From positions 1-58,683 of the IMG/VR virus record IMGVR_UViG_3300027754_002641: a stretch of DNA of 58,683 nt, one strand, 5' to 3'. Both the position numbers and the translations under genes were made by a program. The notes under the pieces were generated by a model, which saw only the letters and a list, made by a program, of their open reading frames with translations, ran no database searches and was not told where the DNA came from. The DNA comes from a virus. Shown here one piece after another: positions 1-6,801 of the stretch; within the stretch, counting starts at the first letter, position 1; each line of letters opens with the position of its first letter.

Positions 1-46
1 TGTGTTCGCGCACCTGGGTGATTCGGTGGAGCATGAGAGTGCTCAT
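1..46 (-). CDS. Partial small phage protein, N-terminal end (cut by window edge)
   Basis: The minus strand starts with ATG at 46-44, overlapping the TGA stop of the next upstream gene (ATGA), with a GGGAG ribosome binding site about 7 bases before it. It reads MSTLMLHRITQVREH and then runs off the left edge. From memory, an N-terminus of this kind (an ..VREH.. segment) occurs in phage proteins that end in Ala/Asp/Tyr-rich repeats. Such a C-terminus lies at the right edge of this window (58537-58683, same strand), so both pieces may be one gene. Joining the edges directly is out of frame, so some bases would be missing. Confidence 0.5.
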   Translation of the reverse strand, partial: MSTLMLHRITQVREH

Positions 47-387
47 AAGGTTACTCCCGTGATGGTGGCGGTGAGGCGGGCCGTTGTCTGGGCGCGTAGG
101 TCGGGGGTCGGGCGGTAGCGGTCAAATGATCGGACCAGGCTGTCCGCGTTGGGTCGCGCGTGCTCGTCTGTGAGGTCGTCGGGCGAGACGGGATACCCGG
201 CGGCGTCTCGGGCGCTGATCCACAGCCCGGCGTCACAGTCCTCCTCCAGGTAAACCCAGCCGCCGTTCTGATAGCTGTACTTGCTGACTTGGTAAGCGAT
301 CCCCAGCGCGGTGATTTCGTCGCGGGGGACTTCTATCCAGCCGTGTCCAGGGTCTTGCAGGTAACGGTATCGGGCGAGCGGTTTCAT
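43..387 (-). CDS. Conserved small phage protein of unknown function
   Basis: A 114-residue protein with an N-terminal half of a type common in phages and plasmids: DPGHGWIEVPRDE, then YSYQNGGWVYLEEDCDAG, an aromatic and acidic-rich core. The C-terminal third (SFDRYRP onward) is charged and lacks a recognisable domain. I see no catalytic motif, signal peptide or membrane segment. It is the last complete gene of the minus-strand block that wraps around the window edge, and its stop is coupled to the next gene through an ATGA overlap. The start at 387 has only a weak GGAG about 9 bases upstream. Confidence 0.7.
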   Translation of the reverse strand: MKPLARYRYLQDPGHGWIEVPRDEITALGIAYQVSKYSYQNGGWVYLEEDCDAGLWISARDAAGYPVSPDDLTDEHARPNADSLVRSFDRYRPTPDLRAQTTARLTATITGVTL

Positions 388-515
388 GGGGGCGGCTCCG
401 ATTCGGTTGCGGTTAACCGGACAAAATGTCCGGGGGTGTCCCGTAGCACGGTGGGGCGAGCCGGGGCAATAGGGTGGAACGGGTGATTTATAGCTAATAA
501 GAAATGAGGGGGGTC

Positions 516-530
516 AGACCTGAAAGGTCT
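516..530. repeat. Short inverted repeat AGACCT-gaa-AGGTCT
   Basis: A perfect 6-bp inverted repeat with a 3-base spacer upstream of the AT-rich tract. It could be a small operator between the divergent genes. No T-run follows it on either strand, so it is not a terminator. Confidence 0.5.
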
Positions 531-566
531 AGTCTTATCAGTATGTTAGTAATTAATATAATTAAT

Positions 567-601
567 AAATATATATATATACTCTCTCTCTCTCTCTCTC
601 C
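567..601. repeat. AT then CT dinucleotide tract
   Basis: A run of alternating AT (about 567-580) passes directly into about ten CT units (about 582-601), followed by CCTAGGG. This purine/pyrimidine-asymmetric simple repeat is unique in the window and lies inside the AT-rich non-coding region. Confidence 0.85.
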
Positions 602-801
602 CTAGGGTTGTACGTGTATGTAGTACACTATTACAGGTTGTAAGGGGGTCTTAAGGGGGTACATCTATTTACAGGGTTAAAGGTCCGTACCCGCCCGCCC
701 CGAAATCTATAATTAAAATCTGTTATTAATTAACCTACTGAAAACAAACGATAAAAGTGCCATATTAGGGCGTATTGTCCGCAATTCTTAGCGGTGAATA
801 A

Positions 802-830
802 TTCGGCGGGAGGCGGTTTACGGCTATACT
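802..830 (+). promoter_or_regulatory. Possible sigma70-type promoter for the DUF932 gene
   Basis: TATACT at 825-830 is a good -10 element, with TTCGGC at 802-807 as a weak -35 spaced by 17 bases. It lies about 75 bases upstream of the start codon at 908. The match rests mainly on the -10 box. Confidence 0.35.
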
Positions 831-907
831 AGGGCGATCTGTCCGTGTTACGGGGTCGGTGCTCCCTGGCATTGTGCCGGGGGGCCTAACATTGATGGAG
901 CTACCCA

Positions 908-1966
908 ATGAAGTACGGAAAAAGCCTCTCCGCCCTGGCGGCGGAGATTGATCGCCAGTCCAACGCAAAGAGGGATTTCGTCGCGGCTACTCGGTCGCTG
1001 TCGATGGTGGTCGATAACGGCGCGGCCAAGCTGGAGGTGCCCGGCGTCGGCCCGTTCGCAATCAACGGGCACGCGGCGGGCCAGGTCGCGGCGCATCTGG
1101 ACATCCCGAAACGGTACTTTGACCGGATGGCACAAAGCCGCCCGGCGCTGTTGGCTGAGAATGTGAACACCTGGTTGCAGGCCGAGGACAGCAAAACGCG
1201 GCGCATGGTCCGCACGTTGGATGGGGGCGCGCGGGCGTTCCTGTCTGATCGCTTCCAGCCGTTTGACAATGATCTGATCGCCAGCGCGGCGCTGGAGACG
1301 TTGCAGGAAGTGGCGCCCGGCATGGTGATCCGGTCGGCTGACCTGACGCCTACCAAGCTTTACATCAAGGCGTCGTTCCCCACGGTCCAGCGTGAGGTGA
1401 AAAAGGGGGATGTGGTCGAATCGGGCGTTTTGATTTCAAACAGTGAGGTTGGAGCGGGTGCGGTCGATGTGGCTCCGTTCAGCACTCGGCTCGTTTGTCT
1501 TAACGGGATGAAACACACTGCGTTCGGCGCTCGCCGGAACCATGTGGGCCGCGTCGTGGGTGGTCAGGATGGGGCTGAGATATTCCAGAGCGATACCCTG
1601 CGGGCTGACGTTCGGGCGTTCCTGTTGCGGCTGCGGGACGTTATCAAAGCGACGGTTGACCCGGTTCAGTTCGCGGCCATTGTCGAACAGATGGCGGAGT
1701 CCGCTGGCCAGCGTATCGAGGGGGACGTGGTCAAGGTGGTCGACGTTACCGCTAAGCGGCTCGCGTTGTCCGATGGTGAGAAGTCCGGCGTCCTGCGCCA
1801 TTTGATCGAAGGCGGTGATCTGTCTCGCTGGGGCCTCGCCAACGCCATCACCCGCGCGGCTGCTGACTGCGAGGACTATGATCGGGCGTCTGACCTTGAA
1901 GCGTTCGGGGGCCGGGTGGTTGAGATGCCGCAAGCGTCATGGCGGGAGATCGCCGTCGCGGCGTAG
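908..1966 (+). CDS. DUF932 (phage/plasmid-like) protein
   Basis: A 352-residue protein with DUF932 hallmarks: RAFLSDRFQPFDND in the middle (about residues 111-124), then GVLISNSEVGAGAVDVAPF and RLVCLNGM. The C-terminal third is charged and probably helical. The family is widespread on phages and plasmids and its biochemical role is not established. The start at 908 is set by GGAG at 897-900. The gene stands alone: it has its own upstream region and a strong terminator 27 bases after its stop, so it is probably a single transcription unit. Confidence 0.85.
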   Translation: MKYGKSLSALAAEIDRQSNAKRDFVAATRSLSMVVDNGAAKLEVPGVGPFAINGHAAGQVAAHLDIPKRYFDRMAQSRPALLAENVNTWLQAEDSKTRRMVRTLDGGARAFLSDRFQPFDNDLIASAALETLQEVAPGMVIRSADLTPTKLYIKASFPTVQREVKKGDVVESGVLISNSEVGAGAVDVAPFSTRLVCLNGMKHTAFGARRNHVGRVVGGQDGAEIFQSDTLRADVRAFLLRLRDVIKATVDPVQFAAIVEQMAESAGQRIEGDVVKVVDVTAKRLALSDGEKSGVLRHLIEGGDLSRWGLANAITRAAADCEDYDRASDLEAFGGRVVEMPQASWREIAVAA

Positions 1967-1992
1967 CCTGTCGCTTTAGGCTTCTCCGATCT

Positions 1993-2022
1993 GGGGGCCG
2001 CTCGAAAGGGCGGTCCCCTTTT
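1993..2022 (+). terminator. Rho-independent terminator after the DUF932 gene
   Basis: A GC-rich hairpin: GGGGGCCGCTC, loop GAAA, then GGGCGGTCCCC, followed by TTTTCG. GGGG/CCCC and CCGC/GCGG pair, with a mismatch between them. It ends plus-strand transcription of the gene at 908-1966. Confidence 0.8.
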
Positions 2023-2039
2023 CGTTCCCCCAGACAGCC

Positions 2040-2068
2040 AAAAACCCCGCTGGTTTCCCGGCGGGGCT
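2040..2068 (-). terminator. Rho-independent terminator for the minus-strand gene at 2095-2277
   Basis: Read on the minus strand this is AGCCCCGCC, a loop, then GGCGGGG-type pairing followed by TTTTTGG. The CCCCGC/GCGGGG stem and the T-run are canonical. It lies 27 bases after the stop of the minus-strand gene and back-to-back with the plus-strand terminator at 1993-2022. Confidence 0.8.
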
Positions 2069-2094
2069 GGCTTGGGAAAGGGGGTGGGGGCCGG

Positions 2095-2277
2095 TTATGC
2101 GGCGATGATGGCGGCGGTCTTGAGGAACGCCTTCTTGTGGAAGGTAGATGCTTTGGCGAGGGCGGCGAGGGCGGCTTCCTGAGAGGTGAAAGTCGTGGCG
2201 CGCTCGCGGTACTCAGTCACGATGGGGGAGCGCAGGAACCAAGTCTTGCCGTTCTGAGAGAGGGTGACGACGAACAT
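2095..2277 (-). CDS. Small hypothetical protein
   Basis: A 60-residue protein beginning MFVVTLSQNGKTWFLRSP. I chose the start at 2277 rather than an upstream one because AGGAGA precedes it by 7 bases. The first half looks like a small beta sheet and the second half (about residues 31-60) is an Ala/Lys-rich helix. It has no cysteine cluster and no membrane segment. It is isolated on the minus strand with its own terminator. I do not recognise a family. Confidence 0.65.
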   Translation of the reverse strand: MFVVTLSQNGKTWFLRSPIVTEYRERATTFTSQEAALAALAKASTFHKKAFLKTAAIIAA

Positions 2278-2538
2278 TGCGGTATCTCCTGTTTCGTTTG
2301 TTTCGTTTGGGATCGCATCGGGACCGATCCCGTAACATGCGGGAACGGGTGCGGTCAATATGTCCTGGTGTCTTTTGGTCGATTTATTTTGTGGGGGTGG
2401 GAAGCGCGCCCCCCTTTCCCCTGCCGCTCCTCGGGGCGCTGGTCCGCGAGGGCTGCGGATTATAGCCCGGCGGCTACCTAGGGCCTAGCCTGCGGGCGCC
2501 TCATCAAAACGGGTATATTTTTTTAGCACATCAATCAG

Positions 2539-2571
2539 ACATGTAAAAAAAACGCTGATATTTTTACATGT
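2539..2571. repeat. Perfect 11-bp inverted repeat, possible operator
   Basis: ACATGTAAAAA (2539-2549) and TTTTTACATGT (2561-2571) are exact reverse complements separated by 11 bases. The A/T-rich symmetric arms with one-helical-turn spacing resemble a repressor operator or a protein-binding element in an origin. The T-run is inside the stem, so a terminator is less likely. Confidence 0.75.
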
Positions 2572-2650
2572 TTAGCTAACGTGCGCTGCCGCCTGCCGCC
2601 TGTCGCGCGGCATCCCCCCGCTACCCGATCGCTGCCAATCGCTGCCGATC

Positions 2651-2686
2651 CGCGTGCCTGGTCGCGTGCCTGGTCGCGTGCCTGGT
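2651..2686. repeat. Three tandem 12-bp repeats
   Basis: CGCGTGCCTGGT occurs three times without a gap (2651-2662, 2663-2674, 2675-2686). Just upstream, ATCGCTGCC occurs twice. Exact short tandem repeats in a non-coding region are typical of protein-binding arrays such as iterons. Confidence 0.85.
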
Positions 2687-2949
2687 ACGACAACCGATGG
2701 CTGTGCTGCGGTGCAGCATGGTTGTGGCCATGCGCCAATGGGCCAGCGCCAGACCGGGGCCGACCCCCACGGAGGCGGAACGGCGGGCCGGGGCCGGTGC
2801 CCAGTCCCAATCTCACCCCCTCCGCCCCGTTCCCAAATTTTTTTTACAAAACCGTTTCCAAATTTATTTACACAAATTAATTTCAAAAACCGTTTGACGG
2901 CTACACACTCAATGTGCAACGTGTGTGTATTGCAACGATGAGGTACGCC

Positions 2950-3372
2950 ATGCCCCCGACCAAGCTGAACGCGCAAATCCTAAAAGAGTTAAAGGGCCGG
3001 AGGGACATATGGCTGGATAACGTATCGGACGAGGCGGTTGAGTGCGGCTCGCCCGCGATTCGGGGTATTCAACTCCGGCGCGCTAAGGAGAGTGAGACGC
3101 GGGGTGCGGACGGGTATCACCCGTATCACTATGTTGGGTGGTTGTATTACGGCCAGGCGTTTGCGATCGAGACGGAGTTTCGCAACAGCAAGAATCCACT
3201 GACGCAGGTCCAGTTGGATTGGATGGATGATTTTTCAGCCAAGGGCGGGTTGTACATTGAGGCGCGTAATGTTGACGACGCGTTAGCGAAGGGCGCATTG
3301 GGGCGCAGCGAGCCGCAGCCGTGGAATGACTACGAGCGGCGTGTAACGGCGATTAAGATGCAGGACCGTTAA
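2950..3372 (+). CDS. VRR-NUC-like endonuclease domain protein
   Basis: A 140-residue protein. The centre reads GWLYYGQAFAIETEFRN, then LTQVQLDWMDDF and YIEARNVDDAL. This is the usual layout of small phage VRR-NUC nucleases: an acidic residue, IE.E/K.., then a Q...L.W..DF helix and a strand. The classical ExK position reads E-T-E, so catalysis is uncertain. The start at 2950 is chosen because GAGG at 2940-2943 precedes it by 6 bases. It is the first gene of the long rightward block and its stop overlaps the next reading frame by one base. Confidence 0.55.
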   Translation: MPPTKLNAQILKELKGRRDIWLDNVSDEAVECGSPAIRGIQLRRAKESETRGADGYHPYHYVGWLYYGQAFAIETEFRNSKNPLTQVQLDWMDDFSAKGGLYIEARNVDDALAKGALGRSEPQPWNDYERRVTAIKMQDR

Positions 3373-3386
3373 TGAGGGGACATTTT

Positions 3387-3719
3387 ATGAAGTCGAAGAA
3401 GACGATGGAGAACAACCCGCCAGAGAAGGCGCGGGAGAAAGCCCGGCTCGATTATCTACAGAAGGGTAAGTACGCGTTTACGATCGGCAAAGGCCCTGGC
3501 CCTAATGAGGTGGGGGGAGCTACGCCCCCCTCCGGCCCGTCCCCTGTTACCGGCATGGCGACAGGCATTGTTTTCAAGAAAGGCCGTCCACTGACACGGG
3601 CGGTTAATTTGCCGCCGATTAAAGACCGGGAGAAGAAGATTCAGGAATTTCTCAATCGCAAGAAGGCGGAGCAGGCGGAGCGGGCTGCAACAGCGGCCCG
3701 GAAGAAGGAGGGCAAATGA
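3387..3719 (+). CDS. Small basic/charged hypothetical protein
   Basis: A 110-residue protein, MKSKKTMENNPPEKAREK and so on, with a Gly/Pro-rich middle (about residues 33-58) and a strongly charged helical C-terminus (IQEFLNRKKAEQAERAATA) likely to be coiled. The start at 3387 is preferred over 3372 because GAGGGG lies about 8 bases upstream. I do not recognise a family. It overlaps the next gene by ATGA, so the two are probably translationally coupled. Confidence 0.6.
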   Translation: MKSKKTMENNPPEKAREKARLDYLQKGKYAFTIGKGPGPNEVGGATPPSGPSPVTGMATGIVFKKGRPLTRAVNLPPIKDREKKIQEFLNRKKAEQAERAATAARKKEGK

Positions 3720-3967
3720 CCACAGACACAACAAAAACCCGGCAGTCGATAAAAGGCCGCAATGATATTGAGGTGCTGGGAGAATGGGCATCCGTCGTGG
3801 AACACTTCTCCGGCTCGTTGAATACGGCGTCCATACTACTCTGCGACATCCTCGACGAACAACGGAAGTTGAATGACCACATGCGCGCGCTGGCGGACAA
3901 CATGGCGCTGTCCATGACGCCGATGATGATGGTCGACAGCGCCGGTCGCGGGCCGGGGGAGATATGA
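3716..3967 (+). CDS. Small hypothetical protein
   Basis: An 83-residue protein, mostly helical (residues about 15-70), with acidic and hydrophobic residues and a Met-rich segment (MALSMTPMMMVD). There is no signal peptide or cysteine. Its start and stop overlap its neighbours by 4 bases on both sides. Function is unknown. Confidence 0.6.
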   Translation: MTTDTTKTRQSIKGRNDIEVLGEWASVVEHFSGSLNTASILLCDILDEQRKLNDHMRALADNMALSMTPMMMVDSAGRGPGEI

Positions 3968-4041
3968 CCTACGACCACTACCTTCTCTGGGCCATTATAT
4001 GTCTCGCCGTTATTCACCTTTGGCAGGTTCACAGCAAATGA
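3964..4041 (+). CDS. 25-residue single-span membrane peptide
   Basis: A short reading frame encoding MTYDHYLLWAIICLAVIHLW plus QVHSK. Residues about 7-20 form a hydrophobic span flanked by polar ends. It starts in an ATGA overlap with the gene before and ends in an ATGA overlap with the gene after, which is the main reason to believe it is translated. Its role is unknown. Confidence 0.5.
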   Translation: MTYDHYLLWAIICLAVIHLWQVHSK

Positions 4042-4214
4042 CCCCGGTATTCTGGCTGTATATTTTTTACTCAGGCCACGCGGTTGCGATTATTCCGCAG
4101 CCATACCCGACCGAGGCTGATTGCAGGGCGGCGGTTGCTGTTGTTAAAGAACACAAAAACGGGGGTGGCTATGCCGAGTGCATCCCTGGCTTCTGGTGGA
4201 CTGGTCCTAAATAA
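4038..4214 (+). CDS. Small hypothetical protein with a hydrophobic N-terminus
   Basis: A 58-residue protein beginning MTPVFWLYIFYSGHAVAIIP, followed by PYPTEADCRAAV and a cysteine near the C-terminus (YAECIPGFWW). This is the layout of small phage proteins whose conserved core is T.A.C.....  ...C.P, possibly exported or membrane-linked. The start at 4038 overlaps the previous stop (ATGA). It ends directly before the sugar amidotransferase. Confidence 0.55.
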   Translation: MTPVFWLYIFYSGHAVAIIPQPYPTEADCRAAVAVVKEHKNGGGYAECIPGFWWTGPK

Positions 4215-5351
4215 ATGAAATCCTGCACACGTTGCCTCAACACCGAGACGGCTGACACGATCTCATTCAACAAAGATGGGGCATGTAGCGTCTGTGTTCA
4301 GGTTGACCATAAGCTGACGGCGGTTGATTGGAACGAGCGCAAGATGGATTTGCACCGGCTCATCACCACGGCCCGTGCGCGCAATGGGCAGTACGATTGC
4401 ATTGTTCCGTTTAGCGGCGGCAAGGACTCGACGTATCAGCTTTGGTATGTGGTGACGCAGTTGCGATTGAGGCCGCTGGTTGTGCGATATAACCATTGGG
4501 GCAACCGTCCGCAGTTGGAGCGGAACAATGCGCGGGTGTTCAAACAATTGGGCGTTGAGGTGTTGGACTTCAAACCGAATTGGAAAGTTGTGCAGGCAAC
4601 GATGTTGGAGGCGCTGACGCGCAAGGGGGACTCCTGCTGGCATTGTCATACTGGGGTGTATTCGTTTCCGATGCACATGGCGATCAAGTTCGATACGCCG
4701 CTTATTTTTTGGGGAGAGAGCCTTAAGGAATACCAATCGTGGCTGGACCCAACTGCGCTGGAGAATGTTGACGAGGTGCGGTTTAACCGGGCGATGAATT
4801 TGGGGATGACTGCGGACGATATGTGGGAGTTTATCAAGGACTCGAACGCCAGCCTGGAACGGCGCGATTTGCATTGGCACGCGTACCCGCCGAAGGCTGA
4901 GTTGGATAAGTTGGGTGTGCAGTCGATTTGTTTAGGAGATTACATCCGGTGGGATACGCAGGGTCAGGTAGCGATCATTAAGGAGCACCTTGGGTGGGAG
5001 GGTGATGTTGTTGAGGGCATCCCGCCGGAGTTTGATTACGAGAAGATTGAGTGCCAGTTCCAGGGCGTTCGGGATTGGCTGAAGTACATCAAGCGCGGAT
5101 TTGGGCGGACGAATCATTTAGCGAACATTGAGATACGGCATGGCCGTATGACGCGGGACGCGGGTGAGAAACTGGCGCGTGAATACGATGGTAAGGAACC
5201 GGCCAGCTTGGGGTGGTTTTTGCAGACGGTTGGGATTACGCGGAATGATTTCTATGAGATTGCGTTGAGCCATGTGGTTGACCCGTGGGTGTTTGAAGGG
5301 TCTGCGTTTGAAACAGGGCCGGAGTTGCCGGATTTCAAACAATGGGTTTGA
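4215..5351 (+). CDS. N-acetyl sugar amidotransferase (WbpG/PseA-type)
   Basis: A 378-residue PP-loop enzyme. The ATP-binding motif SGGKDS is at residues 67-72. Cysteines at C4, C7, C24 and C27 form an N-terminal zinc-type site, and CWHCH lies at about 141-145, followed by FWGES. This matches the family that turns an acetamido group into an acetamidino group on nonulosonic or related sugars (PseA, WbpG, the LegX/PtmG-like proteins), using ammonia from a HisH/HisF-type partner. The HisF-like partner is the next gene (10-base overlap), but no HisH glutaminase is present in the window. It opens the sugar operon right after a stop codon, with only a weak binding site. Confidence 0.85.
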   Translation: MKSCTRCLNTETADTISFNKDGACSVCVQVDHKLTAVDWNERKMDLHRLITTARARNGQYDCIVPFSGGKDSTYQLWYVVTQLRLRPLVVRYNHWGNRPQLERNNARVFKQLGVEVLDFKPNWKVVQATMLEALTRKGDSCWHCHTGVYSFPMHMAIKFDTPLIFWGESLKEYQSWLDPTALENVDEVRFNRAMNLGMTADDMWEFIKDSNASLERRDLHWHAYPPKAELDKLGVQSICLGDYIRWDTQGQVAIIKEHLGWEGDVVEGIPPEFDYEKIECQFQGVRDWLKYIKRGFGRTNHLANIEIRHGRMTRDAGEKLAREYDGKEPASLGWFLQTVGITRNDFYEIALSHVVDPWVFEGSAFETGPELPDFKQWV

Positions 5352-5998
5352 AACGCCGGATCATTGCGAAGTTCCTGATCGAGGACGGCAAGCTTGTTAA
5401 GTACAAGCAGTTCACTCAAGCCCGCCGCACGGCTGGTAACGCCGTGTCTACGGCGCGTACATATGAAGACCTACGTGTCGATGAGATGTACTTCTGCGAC
5501 CTTGGGGTGATTGACCCGGCCATGATACGGGCGGTGACGGCAGATGTGTTCACCCCTGTTACGGTGGCCGGGTCGATCCACTCGATGCGGCAGGTAGACG
5601 AACTGATCCAAGACAGCGGCGCGGATAAGGTGGTCATTCTGCACCGCGCTCTGGCCGAGGCGGTTGCCCAAAAATATGGGCAGCAGGCTGTGGTGTGGCC
5701 TATTGACTATCACACGAAGTGTGTAGAAGATGTTCCAGATTGCGCGGGGGAAGTTCTGCTAACGGACATTGATCGCGACGGCATGGGCAAGGGATTCGAC
5801 TTGGACGTATTGAAGAAGCGGTGGGATGTGCCGGTTATCATTGCCGGTGGCTGCGGGAAGCTGGATCACGCTTTGCAGGCATTCAACGCTGGCGCGGACG
5901 CTGTTGCCATTAGCTCCATGTTTTTTTTCACTGACAAGAGTCCGATTAAGCTCAGAAGCTGGCTTGCCAGCGAGGGCGCGAATGTGAGGAACGTGTGA
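5342..5998 (+). CDS. HisF2/AglZ-like amidination partner protein
   Basis: A 218-residue TIM barrel of the HisF family (the histidine enzyme has about 250). Recognisable segments are IEDGKLVK (13-20), AGSIHSMRQVDEL (76-88), LLTDIDRDGMGKGFDLD (139-155) and IIAGGCGKLDHALQAF (166-181). The first catalytic Asp of true HisF (in CLDV) is Leu here (residue 12, in AKFLIEDG), while the second (D122 in WPIDYH) is kept. Loss of the cyclase Asp fits a role in channelling ammonia to the neighbouring amidotransferase rather than histidine synthesis. It overlaps the amidotransferase by 10 bases and the next gene by 4. Confidence 0.85.
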   Translation: MGLKRRIIAKFLIEDGKLVKYKQFTQARRTAGNAVSTARTYEDLRVDEMYFCDLGVIDPAMIRAVTADVFTPVTVAGSIHSMRQVDELIQDSGADKVVILHRALAEAVAQKYGQQAVVWPIDYHTKCVEDVPDCAGEVLLTDIDRDGMGKGFDLDVLKKRWDVPVIIAGGCGKLDHALQAFNAGADAVAISSMFFFTDKSPIKLRSWLASEGANVRNV

Positions 5999-6279
5999 CC
6001 AACGAACCGACTGAGATGGAGTTGAGGGTGGCGCACGCGATATATGAACGAGCCACTGTAATGCCAAACGGTCAACTTCATTTGATGAAGAAGAAACCGT
6101 GGGAAAAACTTCAGAACATCAGCAGAGTAAAATATCTGAACGATGCCCGTGCCGCGATTCGGGCGATGCGGGAGCCGACAACGGAGATGAAAGATGCTGG
6201 TCATCCCGAAGATGGCCCACTTAAACCATATTTTGCGTGGACAGCTATGATCAACGCAGCCTCGCCGCAGGAGGAGTAG
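5995..6279 (+). CDS. Small phage protein of the EPTxEM/AIRAMREPT type
   Basis: A 94-residue protein with PTEMELRVAHAIYER at the start and ARAAIRAMREPTTEM in the middle, ending in a W..MI.AAS segment. The same plan occurs in the proteins at 50105-50383 and, more weakly, at 58026-58280, so it belongs to a phage-internal family of unknown role. The start is GTG at 5995, overlapping the previous stop, with AGGA at 5987-5990. A typical early-phage gene lying inside the sugar cluster is odd. Confidence 0.7.
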   Translation: MTNEPTEMELRVAHAIYERATVMPNGQLHLMKKKPWEKLQNISRVKYLNDARAAIRAMREPTTEMKDAGHPEDGPLKPYFAWTAMINAASPQEE

Positions 6280-6801
6280 GTGATAGCCTCGCTCCCCATC
6301 CACAAATACGTCTGGGTTGATAGCAGCCATATCCGCACCAATGGCGTTGGCTTTGAGCCAGCCGTGTGGTTTGGCCTAGTCAGCCAGTATGGCCGCGCTT
6401 GGGGTCTGAACGTGATGTTGGAGTGCGGCGCAATTTACCGCAGCCTTCCTCCTCACGCGGTGGCGTTCCGCAAAGACCCAGAGCCGTGGACGATTCAAGA
6501 CGCACAGCTATGGGATTGTTACGCCGACAAATTTCAACTCCACGAATATGTCTACCTACGTGAGGCCCGTGTGAAGACCGGCAAACACAATGGCGTCTAC
6601 CTGTTCACCGCAGCCTTCATTGGAGATGCATTCACCCGCACACCTGAGCAGGGCAAGGAGTTTAGCTTCATCGAGTTGGAGAATGGCCGGTTAACGATCC
6701 AGCCGACGAACCGTACTTTGTTTGAAGACAGGTCATTCACGGTGGATACGGGTGTTCCGAAAGACTTGATGACGCAGACAAGAACATGGTCATGCGAATG
6801 A
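6280..6801 (+). CDS. Hypothetical protein in the sugar cluster
   Basis: A 173-residue protein that I do not recognise. It is rich in aromatic residues (KYVWVDSSHIRTNGVGFEPA, then AVWFGLVSQYGRAWGLNV), looks mainly beta, and has no cysteine cluster, nucleotide-binding loop or membrane span. The start is GTG at 6280, directly after the previous stop, with GGAGGAG at 6270-6276. It overlaps the next small gene by 4 bases. The context suggests either a cargo gene of the phage or an accessory of the amidination step; nothing in the sequence decides. Confidence 0.6.
   Translation: MIASLPIHKYVWVDSSHIRTNGVGFEPAVWFGLVSQYGRAWGLNVMLECGAIYRSLPPHAVAFRKDPEPWTIQDAQLWDCYADKFQLHEYVYLREARVKTGKHNGVYLFTAAFIGDAFTRTPEQGKEFSFIELENGRLTIQPTNRTLFEDRSFTVDTGVPKDLMTQTRTWSCE

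Larger units (their letters stand above)
388..907. other. Non-coding divergent region
   Basis: About 520 bases between a leftward gene and a rightward gene, with no convincing gene. The central part (about 485-780) is much richer in A and T than the rest of the window. It contains a short inverted repeat (516-530), an AT then CT dinucleotide tract (567-601), and two copies of an AAGGGGGT-type motif at 642-660. It must hold the promoters for both flanking genes, and it is one of two candidate control or origin regions in the window. Confidence 0.7.
2278..2949. other. Non-coding region with repeats (candidate control/origin region)
   Basis: About 670 bases between a leftward gene and the long rightward block. 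Several frames are open through the GC-rich middle (2580-2800), but none has a ribosome binding site or recognisable protein, and they overlap on both strands. The region holds an 11-bp inverted repeat (2539-2571), three tandem 12-mers (2651-2686), and a T/A-rich stretch (2835-2895) in which AAACCGTTT occurs twice. The rightward block 2950-46972 must be transcribed from here or through here. Confidence 0.6.

Noticed and set aside
2581-2880. Open frames on both strands in the GC-rich middle of the non-coding region
   Set aside because: No ribosome binding sites, repeat-derived and Pro/Arg-rich translations, and several mutually overlapping frames.
5342-5998. Annotation as histidine biosynthesis enzyme HisF
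   Set aside because: The catalytic Asp of the first strand is replaced by Leu and the gene overlaps a sugar amidotransferase, so a HisF2/AglZ-type role fits better.
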